Source of the DNA: Heterohyrax brucei
Lineage: Eukaryota > Chordata > Mammalia > Hyracoidea > Procaviidae
Assembly: GCA_028571685.1 (NCBI GenBank)
Contig: CM053140.1
Coordinates: forward strand, 60,952,201 to 61,016,200
Reading direction: 5' to 3'
Length of the DNA: 64,000 nt
In this document: piece by piece, positions 53,585-63,707 of the stretch
Layout of the letters: each line of letters starts with the position of its first letter
Numbering within the stretch: the first letter of the stretch is position 1
Notes under the pieces: generated by a model
Told to the model about the DNA's origin: nothing
Databases searched by the model: none
The model's input: the letters and a program-made list of their open reading frames with translations, nothing else
Program-made: the position numbers and the translations under genes

Positions 53585-53669
53585 CACTCATTTCTTCATC
53601 CAGCAGACATTTACTGAGCACCTACTGTGTGGCAGGCTCTGTTTAAGGCACCCGCAGTACAGCCATGAA
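53585..53669 (-). mobile_element. L2 LINE 3' end fragment
   Basis: TTCATCCAGCAGACATTTAC, TGAGCACCTACTGTGTGGCA, TACAGCCATGAACAAC; cut by the LTR that follows. Confidence 0.75.
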
Positions 53670-54215
53670 CAACCACTGCTCTAACAGAAATACCACAGGT
53701 GGATGGCGTTACCGAAGAGCAGTTTATTCTCACACAGTTCAGGAGGCTACAAGCCTGAATTCAGGGTGTCAGCTCCAGGAGAGGGCTTCCCCTCTGTTGG
53801 CTCTAGAAGAAGGCCCTTGTGTCGCCTCAGTCTTTCTTTGGTCTGACAGCATCTCAGTGCAGGCACCTCAGGTCTGAAGGACACGCTCCACTCTGCATGC
53901 TGCTTTCTTAGTGGTATGAGAGCCCCCAACCCTCTGCTTGCTTCCTTTCCCTTTTATCTCTTGTAGGATAAAAGCTGGGACAAGCCACTCTCCAGGGAAA
54001 CTCCCTTTACACCGGAGCAGGGAGGCACTCTTAGGAAGGTGTTGCAGTCTTGCTCTAAGCCTCTCTAACATAATCCAGTCTGTTAACCGCAGCCAGAAAC
54101 TACGATTCACGGCATAAGCAAATCAAGAAGAGAGGGCAGTCACATATTACTGGGAATCATGGTCCTCCCAAATTATTACACACATTTTTGGGGGGACACC
54201 ATTCAATCCATGACA
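53670..54215 (-). mobile_element. LTR-like element family A (copy 3)
   Basis: Reversed: TAACAGAAATACCACAGGTG, GTTTATTCTCACACAGTTCA, CTTCTGG-equivalent GGCTCTAGAAGAAGGCCC, GCATGCTGCTTTCTTAGTGG, TATTACTGGGAATCATGGTC, GGGACACCATTCAATCCATG. The most complete copy. Confidence 0.85.
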
Positions 54216-54227
54216 CCCTCTTCCCAA

Positions 54228-54390
54228 GGAAACCTAAAACCGTTGCCAGTGAGTTGATTCCTACTCACAGTGACCCAATAGTACAGACAAAAACTTCCCT
54301 GTAAGGTTTCCTAGGCTGTAATCTTTAAAAAAGCAGACTGCCACACCTTCCTCCCACAGAGCAGCCGGTGGGTTTGAAACGCCAGGGGGC
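54228..54390 (-). mobile_element. Afrotherian SINE, type 1, long form, head missing
   Basis: AACCTAAAACCGTTGCCAGT, GAGTTGATTCCTACTCACAG, AGACTGCCACACCTTCCTCC, GGTGGGTTTGAAACGCCAG. Confidence 0.88.
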
Positions 54391-54799
54391 CCTAGAGCCT
54401 GCAGAGGAAACCGCACTGTGTACCCGGATGTGCCTGACATTGCTGCAATGAAGACCAATAGCCTCAGCCGGCAGCGGACTGCCCCAGGCCCCTCTGCTCA
54501 CACAGGTTCCCGTGTCACAAGCAGCCCCACCTCCAGGTTGGCCCTCACTGTCTGGGGTCCGGGGGGGGGGGGGGCAGGTCCATGGTGACCCCTGTGTGGC
54601 ACGTGCCAGAATGGGATTCTGGTTTCCCAGAGCAGCCTCCTTGCCCTCTGTGAGGGAAGAAGCCAGAGTCCGGGAGGCTGGGCCGGAGTAGAGCCGCCTC
54701 CTTACCTTGAGAGGTGGTCCAGGCCAGGGAGCTCACTGCATTTCACTCAGCGTCTCCACGCTAGTGTCTCTGCCAATCCCTCAACACCACAGGAGATCA
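54391..54799. other. Unassigned GC-rich sequence with G14 tract
   Basis: Fourteen consecutive G residues at 54561-54574. Moderately GC-rich around it but not a CpG island. No gene. Confidence 0.5.
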
Positions 54800-54925
54800 G
54801 CAGGCAGAGAGGACCTATCCTACTTCCAGCTGGGGAAACTGAGGCCCAGAGACAGAAAACAACTGACTTGAGATCAAAGAGCTGGTTTGGATATAGTCCT
54901 CAACTTGAGTCCCGTACTCTCCCAC
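54800..54925 (-). mobile_element. MIR SINE
   Basis: CAGCTGGGGAAACTGAGGCC, CAGAGACAGAAAACAACTGA, GATCAAAGAGCTGGTTTGGA. Confidence 0.78.
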
Positions 54926-54949
54926 AAGCCCAGTCCTCCCAGCATGTAC

Positions 54950-55285
54950 AGTGGGCCCTGAACTGGGAGGCAGGGAGTCTGGGCTCGAGTCCAATTGGCG
55001 ATGAACGAATCTTGTGAACTTGCCAAGTTTCCACCACGCACGCTACTCCCCGCCCTTGCACAAGCGCTTAAGAGCTTGGTTCTGGCATTACACGGACCTA
55101 GGCTCAAATTCTGAAACTCCCTGCTAGGCAGCCTGTCCAGCTTCAGGTGCAATGCTTAGCCTCTCTGATCCCAGTGTCTTCATTTGCGAAAACGGACTAG
55201 TGAGCTTGCTTCCAGATGAAATGAAACAGCACAGGCAGCATTTAACACAGAGGAAGCACTCAGTAAATGTGTGTTGTTGCTGCTG
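54950..55285 (+). mobile_element. MIR-type SINE(s), sense
   Basis: A short piece (GGAGTCTGGGCTCGAGTCCA, TCTTGTGAACTTGCC) is followed from 55065 by GCTTAAGAGCTTGGTTCTGG, TTAGCCTCTCTGATCCCAGT, TCAGTAAATGTGTG. The second part is a nearly complete MIR-like element ending in a GTTGTT-type run. Confidence 0.7.
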
Positions 55286-55527
55286 CTGATGTTGTTGTTA
55301 CAGTTCTACACCCCTTCTTCGTCCTTCAAAATGCAGACTAGTCAGGCTCCCTGCACGACAGCAGGTGCCATCACACTGTACTTCAGGGGGGAGAACTCTC
55401 TGGAGTTGTGCAGTGCATAGCCTGAGCAGCAGGACTTTGTGGCCTAGATTCCAAGACGCTTTTCTTGATTACCTGGGCTTGGTCAGGGGCCCCTCCCCTC
55501 CTACGTGGGGTAAACCCCACACACATA
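55286..55527. other. Unassigned sequence
   Basis: Nothing recognised. Confidence 0.35.
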
Positions 55528-55620
55528 CACATACCAGACTTCAAGCTCCTTGAGGGCAGGGACATGGTTCTGCCCATCTCTTCATCCCCAGGCCCAGCTA
55601 AGGGCCTGGTCCACAGCCTA
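55528..55620 (+). mobile_element. L2 LINE 3' end
   Basis: AGACTTCAAGCTCCTTGAGG, GCAGGGACATGGTTCTGCCC, CATCCCCAGGCCCAGC. Confidence 0.82.
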
Positions 55621-55854
55621 CCCACCCCCAAAGGAGTGCCAGAAATGGAGCTGGGCACCACTGAACTTGGACATTTAGCTAGCTCCCTGTGATGCAGGCA
55701 GGGAGGCAGGTACCTGGGAGAAGGAGTCTGGTTTAAGCAGCATCTAGGGCCACTGGGGCCTCTGTGTGTCCTGTGCTCCTGTGTTGGGCACCTTCTTGGG
55801 GCTGAGACCTGAGGGATAGTGACAAGGTGGCCAGATCAAGGGGAATGGACTAAC

Positions 55855-55990
55855 CATAATAGCTAACTGTTGCATCTTCACTAGGTGCCAGTTCCAATTC
55901 TAAGAGCTTTATACCAAACATCCTCTGATCCCAGAGCTTAGCACAGGGCCTGACAATGAGGCAGTGCTCACTAAATGCTTGCTGTCAAGG
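55855..55990. mobile_element. Abutting MIR (minus) and MIR/L2 tail (plus) fragments
   Basis: 55855-55922 is MIR complement (ACTAGGTGCCAGTTCC, TCTAAGAGCTTTATACC). 55926-55990 is a sense tail (CTTAGCACAGGGCCTGACAA, GCTCACTAAATGCTTG). Confidence 0.65.
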
Positions 55991-56149
55991 ACACAGTGTG
56001 ATGGAGGTAGAGAGATTGTCCAGGGCTGGCAACGTGCACATGGAAACACGGTACGGGAGTGTCCACTCGAGGACAGAAGCTGGCATTTGTGGAGCAGCTG
56101 CCACCTGCCAGGCACTGGGCTCCAACTGCCCATGGGTGACCGCTGCGAT

Positions 56150-56884
56150 GCAGGAGGAGTGTGCAGAGACGTCCCCAGTGAGGGACAGATGCTGCTTCAA
56201 CAACAAAAAAGAAAAATGAAGTGCTCTAACTGAATGCTAGGAGACATGAAACAGGATTCTGGTATAAAAGGGCATCGAGAAAATCACAAAAATCAATAAA
56301 ACTTCATGAAAAAAATATGACTGCCTGAATAATGAGGCAGGGTAAGTCAACAGAATTAAGCACAACGGAGAAAGGTCTCTACTCACCCCAGTTATTGGTT
56401 CTGAGACATCAAGTTGACAAAACAATGGCATTGAAATGAGGAAATGTATAACTTCCTAACGAAAGAGCCAGAAATCATCTAATGTGCTGATGAATGATTT
56501 CTGGGGGTCATCGGACTGATATCTCATCTGGACATATTCTGGACATGTAAGTGACTCCCAAAGACTCTATTAGGGTCCTTAGGAACAAAACTTGCAGCTG
56601 AACTTTTGGCCTGGCCCTGCTGGCCCTCTGCTCAAGGGTACAGAGCTCTATGTCCCCAGCACTATCTCTGGACCTGAGATCAGTCAGCCCCTGCCTCATG
56701 ACATCCCAGGCTGCTCCCCAAATCCAGTGAGTTATTTTAGTCTCATGCATAGACCCTGCCTATGAGGAATCACTGACCTCACAGCTCCGCATCCCCTGTC
56801 CCTCCGTGTCCGACCTCAGCCCATCTCTCTCCCCTAAAGCAGTCAGGACACTGTCCTGATTGTCAAACTAATATTTAATAACAA
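56150..56884. other. Unassigned sequence
   Basis: A MIR start scrap may precede it at 56080-56140. AT-rich at 56200-56330. No gene; frames below 90 codons. Confidence 0.35.
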
Positions 56885-57065
56885 TATATCACCACCAGCA
56901 ATTGCCACAGAGCTGATTCTGACTCACAGTGACCCCGTGTGTGTTAAAGTAGCCCTGTGCTCCACAGGGTTTTCAAAGGCTGACTGTCACCAGCCCTTTC
57001 CTCTGAGGTGTCCCTTAGGTGGACTCAAACCTCCAGCCTTTGGCTAGTAGCTCTGCATGGCAACA
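56885..57065 (-). mobile_element. Afrotherian SINE, type 2
   Basis: CACCACCAGCAATTGCCACA, GTGCTCCACAGGGTTTTCAA, CCCTTTCCTCTGAGGTGTCC, CAAACCTCCAGCCTTTGGCT. It directly abuts an RTE 3' end of the same orientation. Confidence 0.88.
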
Positions 57066-57067
57066 CA

Positions 57068-57578
57068 TTGTCGTTGTTGTTGTCAGGTGCCATCGAGTCA
57101 GTTCTGACTCATAGCGACCCTATGAACAACAGACTGAAACACTGCCTGGTCTTGCGCCGTGCCCACAAATGTTTTTATGCCTAAGCCCATTGTTACAGCC
57201 TCTGTGTCAATCCATCTTCTTCAAGGGTCTTCCTCTTTTGTGCTGACCCTCCACTCTACCAAGCATGACGTCCTTCTCCAGGGACTGATCCTTCCTAACA
57301 ACATGTCTGAAGCGTATAAGACACAGTTTTGCTATCTTTGCTTCTAAGGAACACTCTGGTTGGACTTCCTCCAGAACAGATCTGTTTGTTCTTTTGGCAG
57401 TCCACGGTACATTCAACATTCTTCCCCATCCCCCCAATTGAAAGGCATCAATTCTTCCTCTTTCTTCCTTGTTCATTGTCTGGCTTCAGCATGCACACAA
57501 TGCATTTGAAAATACCACGGCTTGCGGTCAGGCGCACTTTAGTCTTCATCGTGACATCTTTACCATAAGTTAAAGCCT
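57068..57578 (-). mobile_element. RTE-type LINE, 5'-truncated, 0.5 kb
   Basis: The 3' end at the left (GTTGTTGTTGTCAGGTGCCA) is followed by CATAGCGACCCTATGAACAA, CAAGGGTCTTCCTCTTTTG and TACCAAGCATGACGTCCTTC. The minus strand includes CLIRFRHVVRKDQSLEKDVM, the conserved C-terminal text. Less diverged than the 8.6- and 29.4-kb copies. Confidence 0.9.
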
Positions 57579-57581
57579 GAA

Positions 57582-57752
57582 TGAATAGGAAGACCCTCGG
57601 TGAGACAGATTGACCCAGCGGCTGCAACAGCAGGCTCAGACAAAGCAACAACTGTGTGGATGGTGTACAGCCGGGCAGTGTCTCATTCTGTTGCACAGGC
57701 AGTAACAAGGAATCAGAACTTACTCGACAGTGCTTAACTTCAACGACAACAG
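57582..57752 (+). mobile_element. RTE-type LINE 3' end, opposite orientation
   Basis: GGAAGACCCTCGGTGAGACA, GATTGACCCAGCGGCTGCAA, CAGCCGGGCAGTGTCTC, ACTCGACAGTGCTTAACTTC. It forms an inverted pair with the preceding copy. Confidence 0.88.
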
Positions 57753-57868
57753 AGCCTGAACTTCAGAATCAGGGATCTGACTTCAGTCTCTTTGTGCATG
57801 ACATGGTCAAGCCTCTTTACCAGTCTGTACTTCGGTTTCCTCACCTGTAAAGTGGGAGTCTTGATAGC
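57753..57868 (+). mobile_element. MIR SINE
   Basis: AGGGATCTGACTTCAGTCTC, CTGTACTTCGGTTTCCTCAC, CTGTAAAGTGGGAGTCTTGA. Confidence 0.8.
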
Positions 57869-57871
57869 CAC

Positions 57872-58363
57872 TGTTATGGATTGAACTGTATCCCCCAAAA
57901 CTGTGCATCAACTTGGCTAGGCCATGATTCCCAGTGTTGTGTGATTGGCCACCATTCATCGTCTGCTGTGACATTCCAGTGTGCTGTAAAACCTACCTCT
58001 GTGACATTAACAAGGCAGAACTCTGTCTACAAAATTTGGTTATGTCTTAAGTCAATGTCTTCTGAGAAGTAAAAGAGAGACTTGAACAGAAAAGGCTGGG
58101 AGACCTCCTGCCACCAATAAAGCAAAGCCAGAAGCAGAGTGTGTTCTTTGGAACCCAAGGCCTGCTCTGAAAAGCTCCTACACTCGGGGCAGATTGATGT
58201 CCAAGACCATTCTTCAGAGCCTGCGTAGAGAGAAAGCCTTCCCCTGGAGCTGGCCCCTGAATTCAGACTTCTAGCCTCCTAGACTGTGATAGAATAAGTT
58301 TCTGTTGGTTTAAGTCATTCTCTTGTGGTACTTCCATTATAATAGCACTAGGTAACTAAGACA
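57872..58363 (+). mobile_element. LTR-like element family A (copy 4), complete
   Basis: TGTTATGGATTGAACTGTAT start; CCATGATTCCCAGTGTTGTG; GAAAGCCTTCCCCTGGAGCT; TAGACTGTGATAGAATAAG; TAGCACTAGGTAACTAAGAC then A, so TG...CA ends. MaLR-like in layout (ATGGATTGAA start, AATAA near the end). No clear target duplication. Confidence 0.85.
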
Positions 58364-58552
58364 TTCCCCTAACAGGTGACAGTTAAATATGCTGTGTGTC
58401 AGGTGTTGAGCAGGGTGTTTGACACTTCACAGATGCTCAGAAAAGGCAGCCAACTCTTGTCACAGAGTTTAGCAGTTTACAGGGAGGACAGACATCACTG
58501 TTAGGTTCAAATCCACATTGCAGGTGTTTTCTTACTCTCTTCCTTTTTCTCA

Positions 58553-58750
58553 GGAATCCCTGGGTGGTACTAGCTGTTAGCACACTTGGCTGATAAACAA
58601 GTGTTGGTAGCTAGAGTCCACCAATCCTGGCAATCGACTTCCAAACCCTCAGCCATTGAAACCCTTATCAAGCACAGCTCTACACTGAAACACATGGAGT
58701 CTACCTTGAGTCACCAACAACTCAGCAGCAACTGGATTTGTCTGTTTTCC
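58553..58750 (+). mobile_element. Afrotherian SINE, type 2
   Basis: AATCCCTGGGTGGTACTAGC head (A box altered), ACCCTCAGCCATTGAAACCC, TTGAGTCACCAACAACTCAG tail. Confidence 0.85.
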
Positions 58751-59471
58751 TTGTTTTCAGAGCCTGAAGGAGGCTAAAAGACCTCTGGCTATGCAGAGGA
58801 TGCTACAGGGACAGTCAGCTGGGGTCTGTAGAGGGGAGAAGTGAGAGACCTCCTAGTTCTGAAGTTGCCAGGAACTTTCCACAGGGTTCAATTCTCTGCA
58901 AAGCCAGAGATCTTTCCAAGATCTGGAAAGAGAGGAGGAAGCTTGTTCCCTGCAGCATCATCCCCATGGCACTGGGAGAACTGTGTTTCTGCATCAAAAG
59001 CAGAGGCTGTGTCTTCAAGGGCCTCAGGATGAGCCCCACAAAAATGGATTTTTCTTAACCTCATTATCTTTCACTTCTCAGGGTTGGAGGTCACATCAAT
59101 AACTTCCAGCTACCGCCCCCCAGCCTTGTGGCTATCTGCAGCAAGATTGCAAACCTGGTTTAAGAACTGTAAATCCATCTTCCCTCCCCTCTGGAAATCA
59201 ATTGGAAACCCAGTTGCTAAATCCACGCTCAGTTTAGCAGCTCATAAATCAAAGGCCACTGTGGGCTCCAGCCGGGCTGGCTGAGGGTGCTCCAGGAGCC
59301 ATCACCCTCAAGTCTAGTCTCCTCAGATCCTAGTCCCATCCAGGAACACAGGCAAACTGTGAGGACCTACCAGGGACAGGCCCGGAAAGCCATGAGCTGT
59401 GGAGACCCTCCAAGCCACGTGAGGCGTTCACACCCCAGCGGCCTGGGCTGGACGTCCCCAGCACTCACACA
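58751..59471. other. Unassigned sequence
   Basis: Frames up to 74 codons without domains. 59190-59260 has CAATTGG and TAAATC motifs. No gene. A 172-codon plus frame begins at 59287, crosses the SINE scrap at 59472 and has no domain. Confidence 0.4.
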
Positions 59472-59520
59472 AAATCAAAATAACCAAACCCATTGTCATC
59501 AAGTCAATTCCAACTCAGAG
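59472..59520 (-). mobile_element. SINE tail fragment
   Basis: AAATAACCAAACCCATTGTC, ATCAAGTCAATTCCAACTCA; only the 3' end is present. Confidence 0.75.
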
Positions 59521-60140
59521 CAAACCAGGCCAAGGAAAATCCCAGGAGACCTGCAGGGAAAGCCAAGAAGCACCTCTGGTCTCAGAACTGAACACTCAGG
59601 CCTCCTCACTCACTCACAGGCACTTAATCAAGCACCTACTCAGAGTATATCAAGCTCTAAAGTTGCCCAGGAATTTTCCTTAAAGTTCCCATGCCCTACA
59701 CAGCCAGAGGACTTAAGGCAGAGCCTCCTCCAGGCCAGGAGGGAGGCAGAAAGTGGAGCTCATTACTGGATCTCCCCCTGGGTTGTCTTCCCTTGCAGCA
59801 TCTAGAGACTGTGTGGGTACCAGGGATGGAGGTTTAGGATCGCTGAGCACTTGGTACACGGATGGGGGGTACATGCACTCCTCTGTCATTCTGTGTCTGT
59901 ATAAGAGCAGCAGAATTCTTATACACCTGCTCATCCATCCACCTTGATCCCCCACCCCCACCCCTGCCCCAAGTCACCCTTCTCCTCTATAACCACTCCC
60001 AATAACAATCCACTCCTGTCTAGAAGACCTCCCTCTGTCCTCTGTTCCCTGATAAAAAATCTCTTCCTGCCCGTCACTGACTTCTGGGAGAGCAGCTTTG
60101 CTCACAATCAGCACCGTGACCCTTCACTGGATGCTCAGAG
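59521..60140. other. Unassigned sequence
   Basis: An L2 scrap may lie at 59600-59650 (CTCACTCACAGGCACTTAAT). C-rich at 59945-59980. No gene. Confidence 0.35.
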
Positions 60141-60144
60141 CACG

Positions 60145-60475
60145 ATGGTGAACGAGTGACGGAGTCAGAGAGCAAGGGACTGAGAGAGCAAGCGCGTGAG
60201 AGAGTGAGTCAAGTGCAAGGGAGGGAATGAGTGCGTGAGAGGCAGTGAATAAGTGTACGGACAGCGAAGGGACGAGTGCGTGACAGTAAGTGCAAGACAA
60301 AGCGGGTAAACGGGTGAGCGAATGAGAAAATCAGTGACTGAGTGAGCGCAGGTGTGTGTGTGAGCCAATGAGTGACAGAAGGTGAGCAAATGAACGACAG
60401 CGCATTCACGAGTGGAGCAGTGAGAGTGAGTGGGTAAGGAGTGAGCGAGCGAGCGTGAGAGAGGGCGCATGCAGA
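60145..60475 (+). repeat. Degenerate TGAG/GAGCGA purine-rich tract
   Basis: About 330 bp in which GTGA, GAGT, GAGC and GAGA words recur with a blurred four-base period (GAGTGAGTCAAG, GTGAGCGAATGAG, GAGTGAGCGAGCGAGCGTGA). It starts immediately after GGATGCTCAGAGCACGATGG, which looks like an L2/MIR tail. Frames of 101 and 164 codons through it are composition artefacts. Confidence 0.85.
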
Positions 60476-60539
60476 GGGCAGCTGTCCCTGGATCATCTCC
60501 AACCCTCCTCTGTATAAACCTAGCCCCAAACTACTGAGG

Positions 60540-60665
60540 CACTGGCACTGCCTTTGAGGGCCGGGAAGACAAGAGGCCAAGAAAGACTGAGTAACTGGCT
60601 CAAGATGACCTCCCGAGATCTCAGACCTGCGTCTCCTGCCCAGGCCCTCCCCACCCTCACCTCCC
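60540..60665 (-). mobile_element. MIR SINE fragment
   Basis: GCCAAGAAAGACTGAGTAAC, TGGCTCAAGATGACCTCC, GATCTCAGACCTGCGTCTCC. Confidence 0.65.
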
Positions 60666-61436
60666 CCTTTCCATGACCCTTGCCTTGCAAGCCCCTCAGC
60701 CAAACAGTATCGTCAGTCAAGGCCTTGGGATTATCCCTGCTCTGTCCCCCTAAACAGAGGCCAATTGCCTGGGACCCCCACTCCCTGTTGGGCTGCAATA
60801 AGAAAGATTGAGTGTGCAGATTGAAGGAGGTGAAGATCCTAATCAGACCCAGGATCTGGCCTGGACTAAAGAAGAACCCAGGCTATGGAGACAGGACTGA
60901 GGCTCACAACTGCACCCTAACGGGACCCCTCCCTTACCCCACTCCACCTTCCCGAGCACCAGAGTCCCATCTGAGGCCACAGTGCGTCATCTCATCTTCT
61001 CACACAGCCTGAGGGCAAGCATCTGCTATTAGTCCCAGATTTGGGGGATTTGTTCAGTGGAAGCAGCAGAAACCTGGCTCACTGGCAAGAAGGCTTGAAC
61101 AGTAGGATGCAGCAGAGCCTTTAGGGAGCTGGAACCTGGATCAGACCCTGCAGGACTCTGCCTTCCCTCTCTGGGCTGGGCCAAATAGTTGTTGGGAGTC
61201 ACGCCTTCAGCCACTGGAGTGGGCCAGACTTCTCACTGAGGTTTCAGCAAGGGGTTAGATGCCCATCGCTGTGGGCAAGGGCATGGGGGCCTGATGGGCC
61301 CAGCTCTGTTGCCCCTCCACCCTGTTATCCACCAATAAATCATGGCCAGGGGAGGAGGCAGGGTCAAGTAAAAGCTTCGGAGTCCCTCCTACTTGTCATG
61401 TGGAAAGAGACGGATGTACACAGCAGGAGGAGAGAG
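60666..61436. other. Unassigned sequence
   Basis: No repeat or gene recognised; frames below 95 codons. Confidence 0.4.
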
Positions 61437-61585
61437 AGGCACTAGGCAGATGGCAATCCCCACTTCACAGAGGAGGAAACTGAGGCTTACAGAACAGAAC
61501 AGAAAAATCTCACCTAAAGTCACAAAGTAAGTGGCAGAGCTGGGACTTGAACCCAGTTCCATTGTGCTCTGGAGTCGCTAACCGC
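61437..61585 (-). mobile_element. MIR SINE
   Basis: CCCACTTCACAGAGGAGGAA, ACTGAGGCTTACAGAACAGA, AGTCACAAAGTAAGTGGCAG, AGCTGGGACTTGAACCCAG. Confidence 0.92.
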
Positions 61586-62444
61586 TAGGAACACTGTTGC
61601 GTTCTGCAGCCTGAGACCCCTCAGAGGTCAGAGGGGGCTGCAGTGAGGTGAAGACCAAGTCTACAAGCCCTGAGCCCCAGATGCCAGGAAAGACAGGCAC
61701 TCCACCCAGCTCCCCTCTGTCCCTCTCAGGACCTGCTGCATGAGCTCATCCAGGTTGTGGGGGCTGAGGCGGGGGCACCTTGTGAAGCTTCCGCGCTTCA
61801 CAGCCCCGAAGCCAGTGCCAGTAAATTACTCCCAGTAATGGGAATGTTTGCTCAGGGAATTAAAGAGGCAGTAAACAGTTGCCAGAGTAATTAGACACGA
61901 ACAGTGGACGTGCCAGGCCTTTCAACGCCCCCACGGATTAGAGCTTCCAACAATCTCTCTAGGCCGTGATGGAGGTAGGGATTCTGTGGACACTGGCCAG
62001 TGGGGCAACGTCAGACAGACAAGAGACTGTTGGGAAAATGCAGGTGAGGTGGGGCACGGACCAGAGGCTGAGGGGGGAGGAATGAGGGCAGAGATGAGGG
62101 GTGGGTGGGGATCAGGAAGAAACGCTTGCGTGGACACTTGGTCCTGCTTCCCCTTCAGATTCAGGAATCTGAATTCCAGCGAAGGCATCAGGGTAGGTGC
62201 GGTTCAGGACCTGCCTCCAGAGCCTCCCCAGGCTGTGTTGGTGGATAAACAGCAGCTGCCAGAAGTGCAAACACAGCTGGGCTCTGCAGCTAGCCACGCC
62301 CACAGTCCCAGCCACGAGGACTGGGCCACGGGGCACAGATGAAGTCAAACTCATCAGTGCAGATGGGCTGGAGGCTGCAGAGCAGGCTCAAGTGAGGAAA
62401 CGGGGGAGCTTTGCAGACAGGCAGCAGCATGAGACGGTGCTTTG
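61586..62444. other. Unassigned sequence with strong conserved-element candidate
   Basis: 61790-61910 is AT-enriched within GC-rich flanks and carries GTAAATTACTCCCAGTAATG and GAGTAATTAGACACG. Frames of 118 and 88 codons nearby lack domains. Confidence 0.4.
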
Positions 62445-62590
62445 AATCTTCCTGGGACCAAACTGAAACCCTGGCCTTGCCACTCACTTGCTGTGAGACT
62501 CTAGGCAAGTTACTGATCTCCCTGAGCCTCAGGCCTGCAGTCTGTAGAAAGAGGGGTCACACTTGACGGTCTTTGAGTTCTGATTACCCA
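62445..62590 (+). mobile_element. MIR SINE
   Basis: CCTTGCCACTCACTTGCTGT, GAGACTCTAGGCAAGTTACT, GATCTCCCTGAGCCTCAGG. Confidence 0.88.
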
Positions 62591-62899
62591 GGAGTCTGCA
62601 AGCAGCAGCTGTGAGCTAAAGAATCGGAGCCACACAGCCACACCAGGCCATGTGAGAGCACTTCCCAGGTGTCTCAGGGCCCAACCATTCTCTCCACCTG
62701 CAGTGCCCCAGCCCCTTTCCTTCTGTCCCGAGGAAAATATCCCCATCTCTCAAGCTCCTACTGCAGCTCACACTCTTTGACAGCCCACTTCTGCTCAAAT
62801 GGCATGACTCTTCTCCCCAGAAGGCCCCCACCACCCCTACACACTCTCCACCCCTTCCCCACAGCACCAGTGAAGCCACTGACAGTTGCTGATGCTCAT
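62591..62899. other. Unassigned sequence
   Basis: CT-rich at 62680-62870. No gene. Confidence 0.4.
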
Positions 62900-63070
62900 G
62901 GTGTCAGCCTTCACAGATTAACCCTCTTTGTCCCCACAAAACCACTGTGCGATATTATGACCCATCCCCATTTCACAGATGAGGAAACCTAGGCACAGAG
63001 AAAAGAGGGGATGAGACTCAGGGTCACACAGCTCATTCATATTTGACTCAGAACACACACTTGTGACCAT
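62900..63070 (-). mobile_element. MIR SINE
   Basis: CCCATCCCCATTTCACAGAT, GAGGAAACCTAGGCACAGAG, CAGGGTCACACAGCTCATTC. Confidence 0.92.
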
Positions 63071-63294
63071 TACCCTATGTCTCTCTTGTCACAATGCATC
63101 TTAATTGTCGTGTGCACATTTGTTATCCCAGTGGGGTGTAAACTCTTCCGAGGAAGAAAGAGAGAGTGTGTACTGCTCTGTGCTGGTGTCGCAAGCATTT
63201 GCGGGGTCATCCAGGTCACACGGTTGTCACATAATAGACGGATGTGACTGTGTGCCTGGCCCAGCACCTCGTGTCTTAGAATAAGTGATTGATC

Positions 63295-63430
63295 ATGAGT
63301 CAAGAGACCCAGCTTCTAGGCCAGCCACTGACACTCTCTCCCTAAGTGATCAGAGGCCACGTGCCTCAGTTCTCCCATCTGTGAAATGAGTATTCATTAG
63401 ATCTATAATGGCCGTTTCAGCATCCACGTG
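63295..63430 (+). mobile_element. MIR SINE
   Basis: GAGACCCAGCTTCTAGGCCA, GTGCCTCAGTTCTCCCATCT, GTGAAATGAGTATTC. Confidence 0.82.
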
Positions 63431-63707
63431 CTAAAAGATACAACCCAAGTGCACTTGAATCTATTGCCTCCTGCTAAGCAACGTTGGGGGAGGTGGTCAC
63501 TTGGCATCTGTAGGCTGGGCTGACCTGCTTAACGAGAAGTCCTACCCCTCAGAGCCAAGGCTCCTTCCTTTCCCCACCTTGTTACAGGTATTTTGTGTTC
63601 AAGGTTGGACAGAAACTCCAAGGCCCCTTCAGGACTCCAGGACCTCTCAAGGTGACAAGGAGACTTACTTTCCCTTCCCTAGCCTATCCCACAGAGCAGG
63701 TGACAGG
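63431..63707. other. Unassigned sequence
   Basis: Nothing recognised. Confidence 0.35.

Noticed and set aside
54540..54760. CpG island / promoter around the G14 tract
   Set aside because: GC is raised only locally and CpG dinucleotides are not dense enough.
57068..57752. Twin-primed single RTE insertion
   Set aside because: Twin priming inverts the 5' part, but here both pieces include the 3' terminus, so one insertion cannot produce it.
59287..59805. 172-codon plus frame, Ser/Pro/Gln-rich
   Set aside because: It crosses a SINE tail scrap and shows no domain. Codon use looks like translated non-coding DNA.
60209..60703. 164-codon minus frame with Ser/Leu/Thr/His repeats
   Set aside because: A by-product of the TGAG tract, whose complement lacks stops in this frame.
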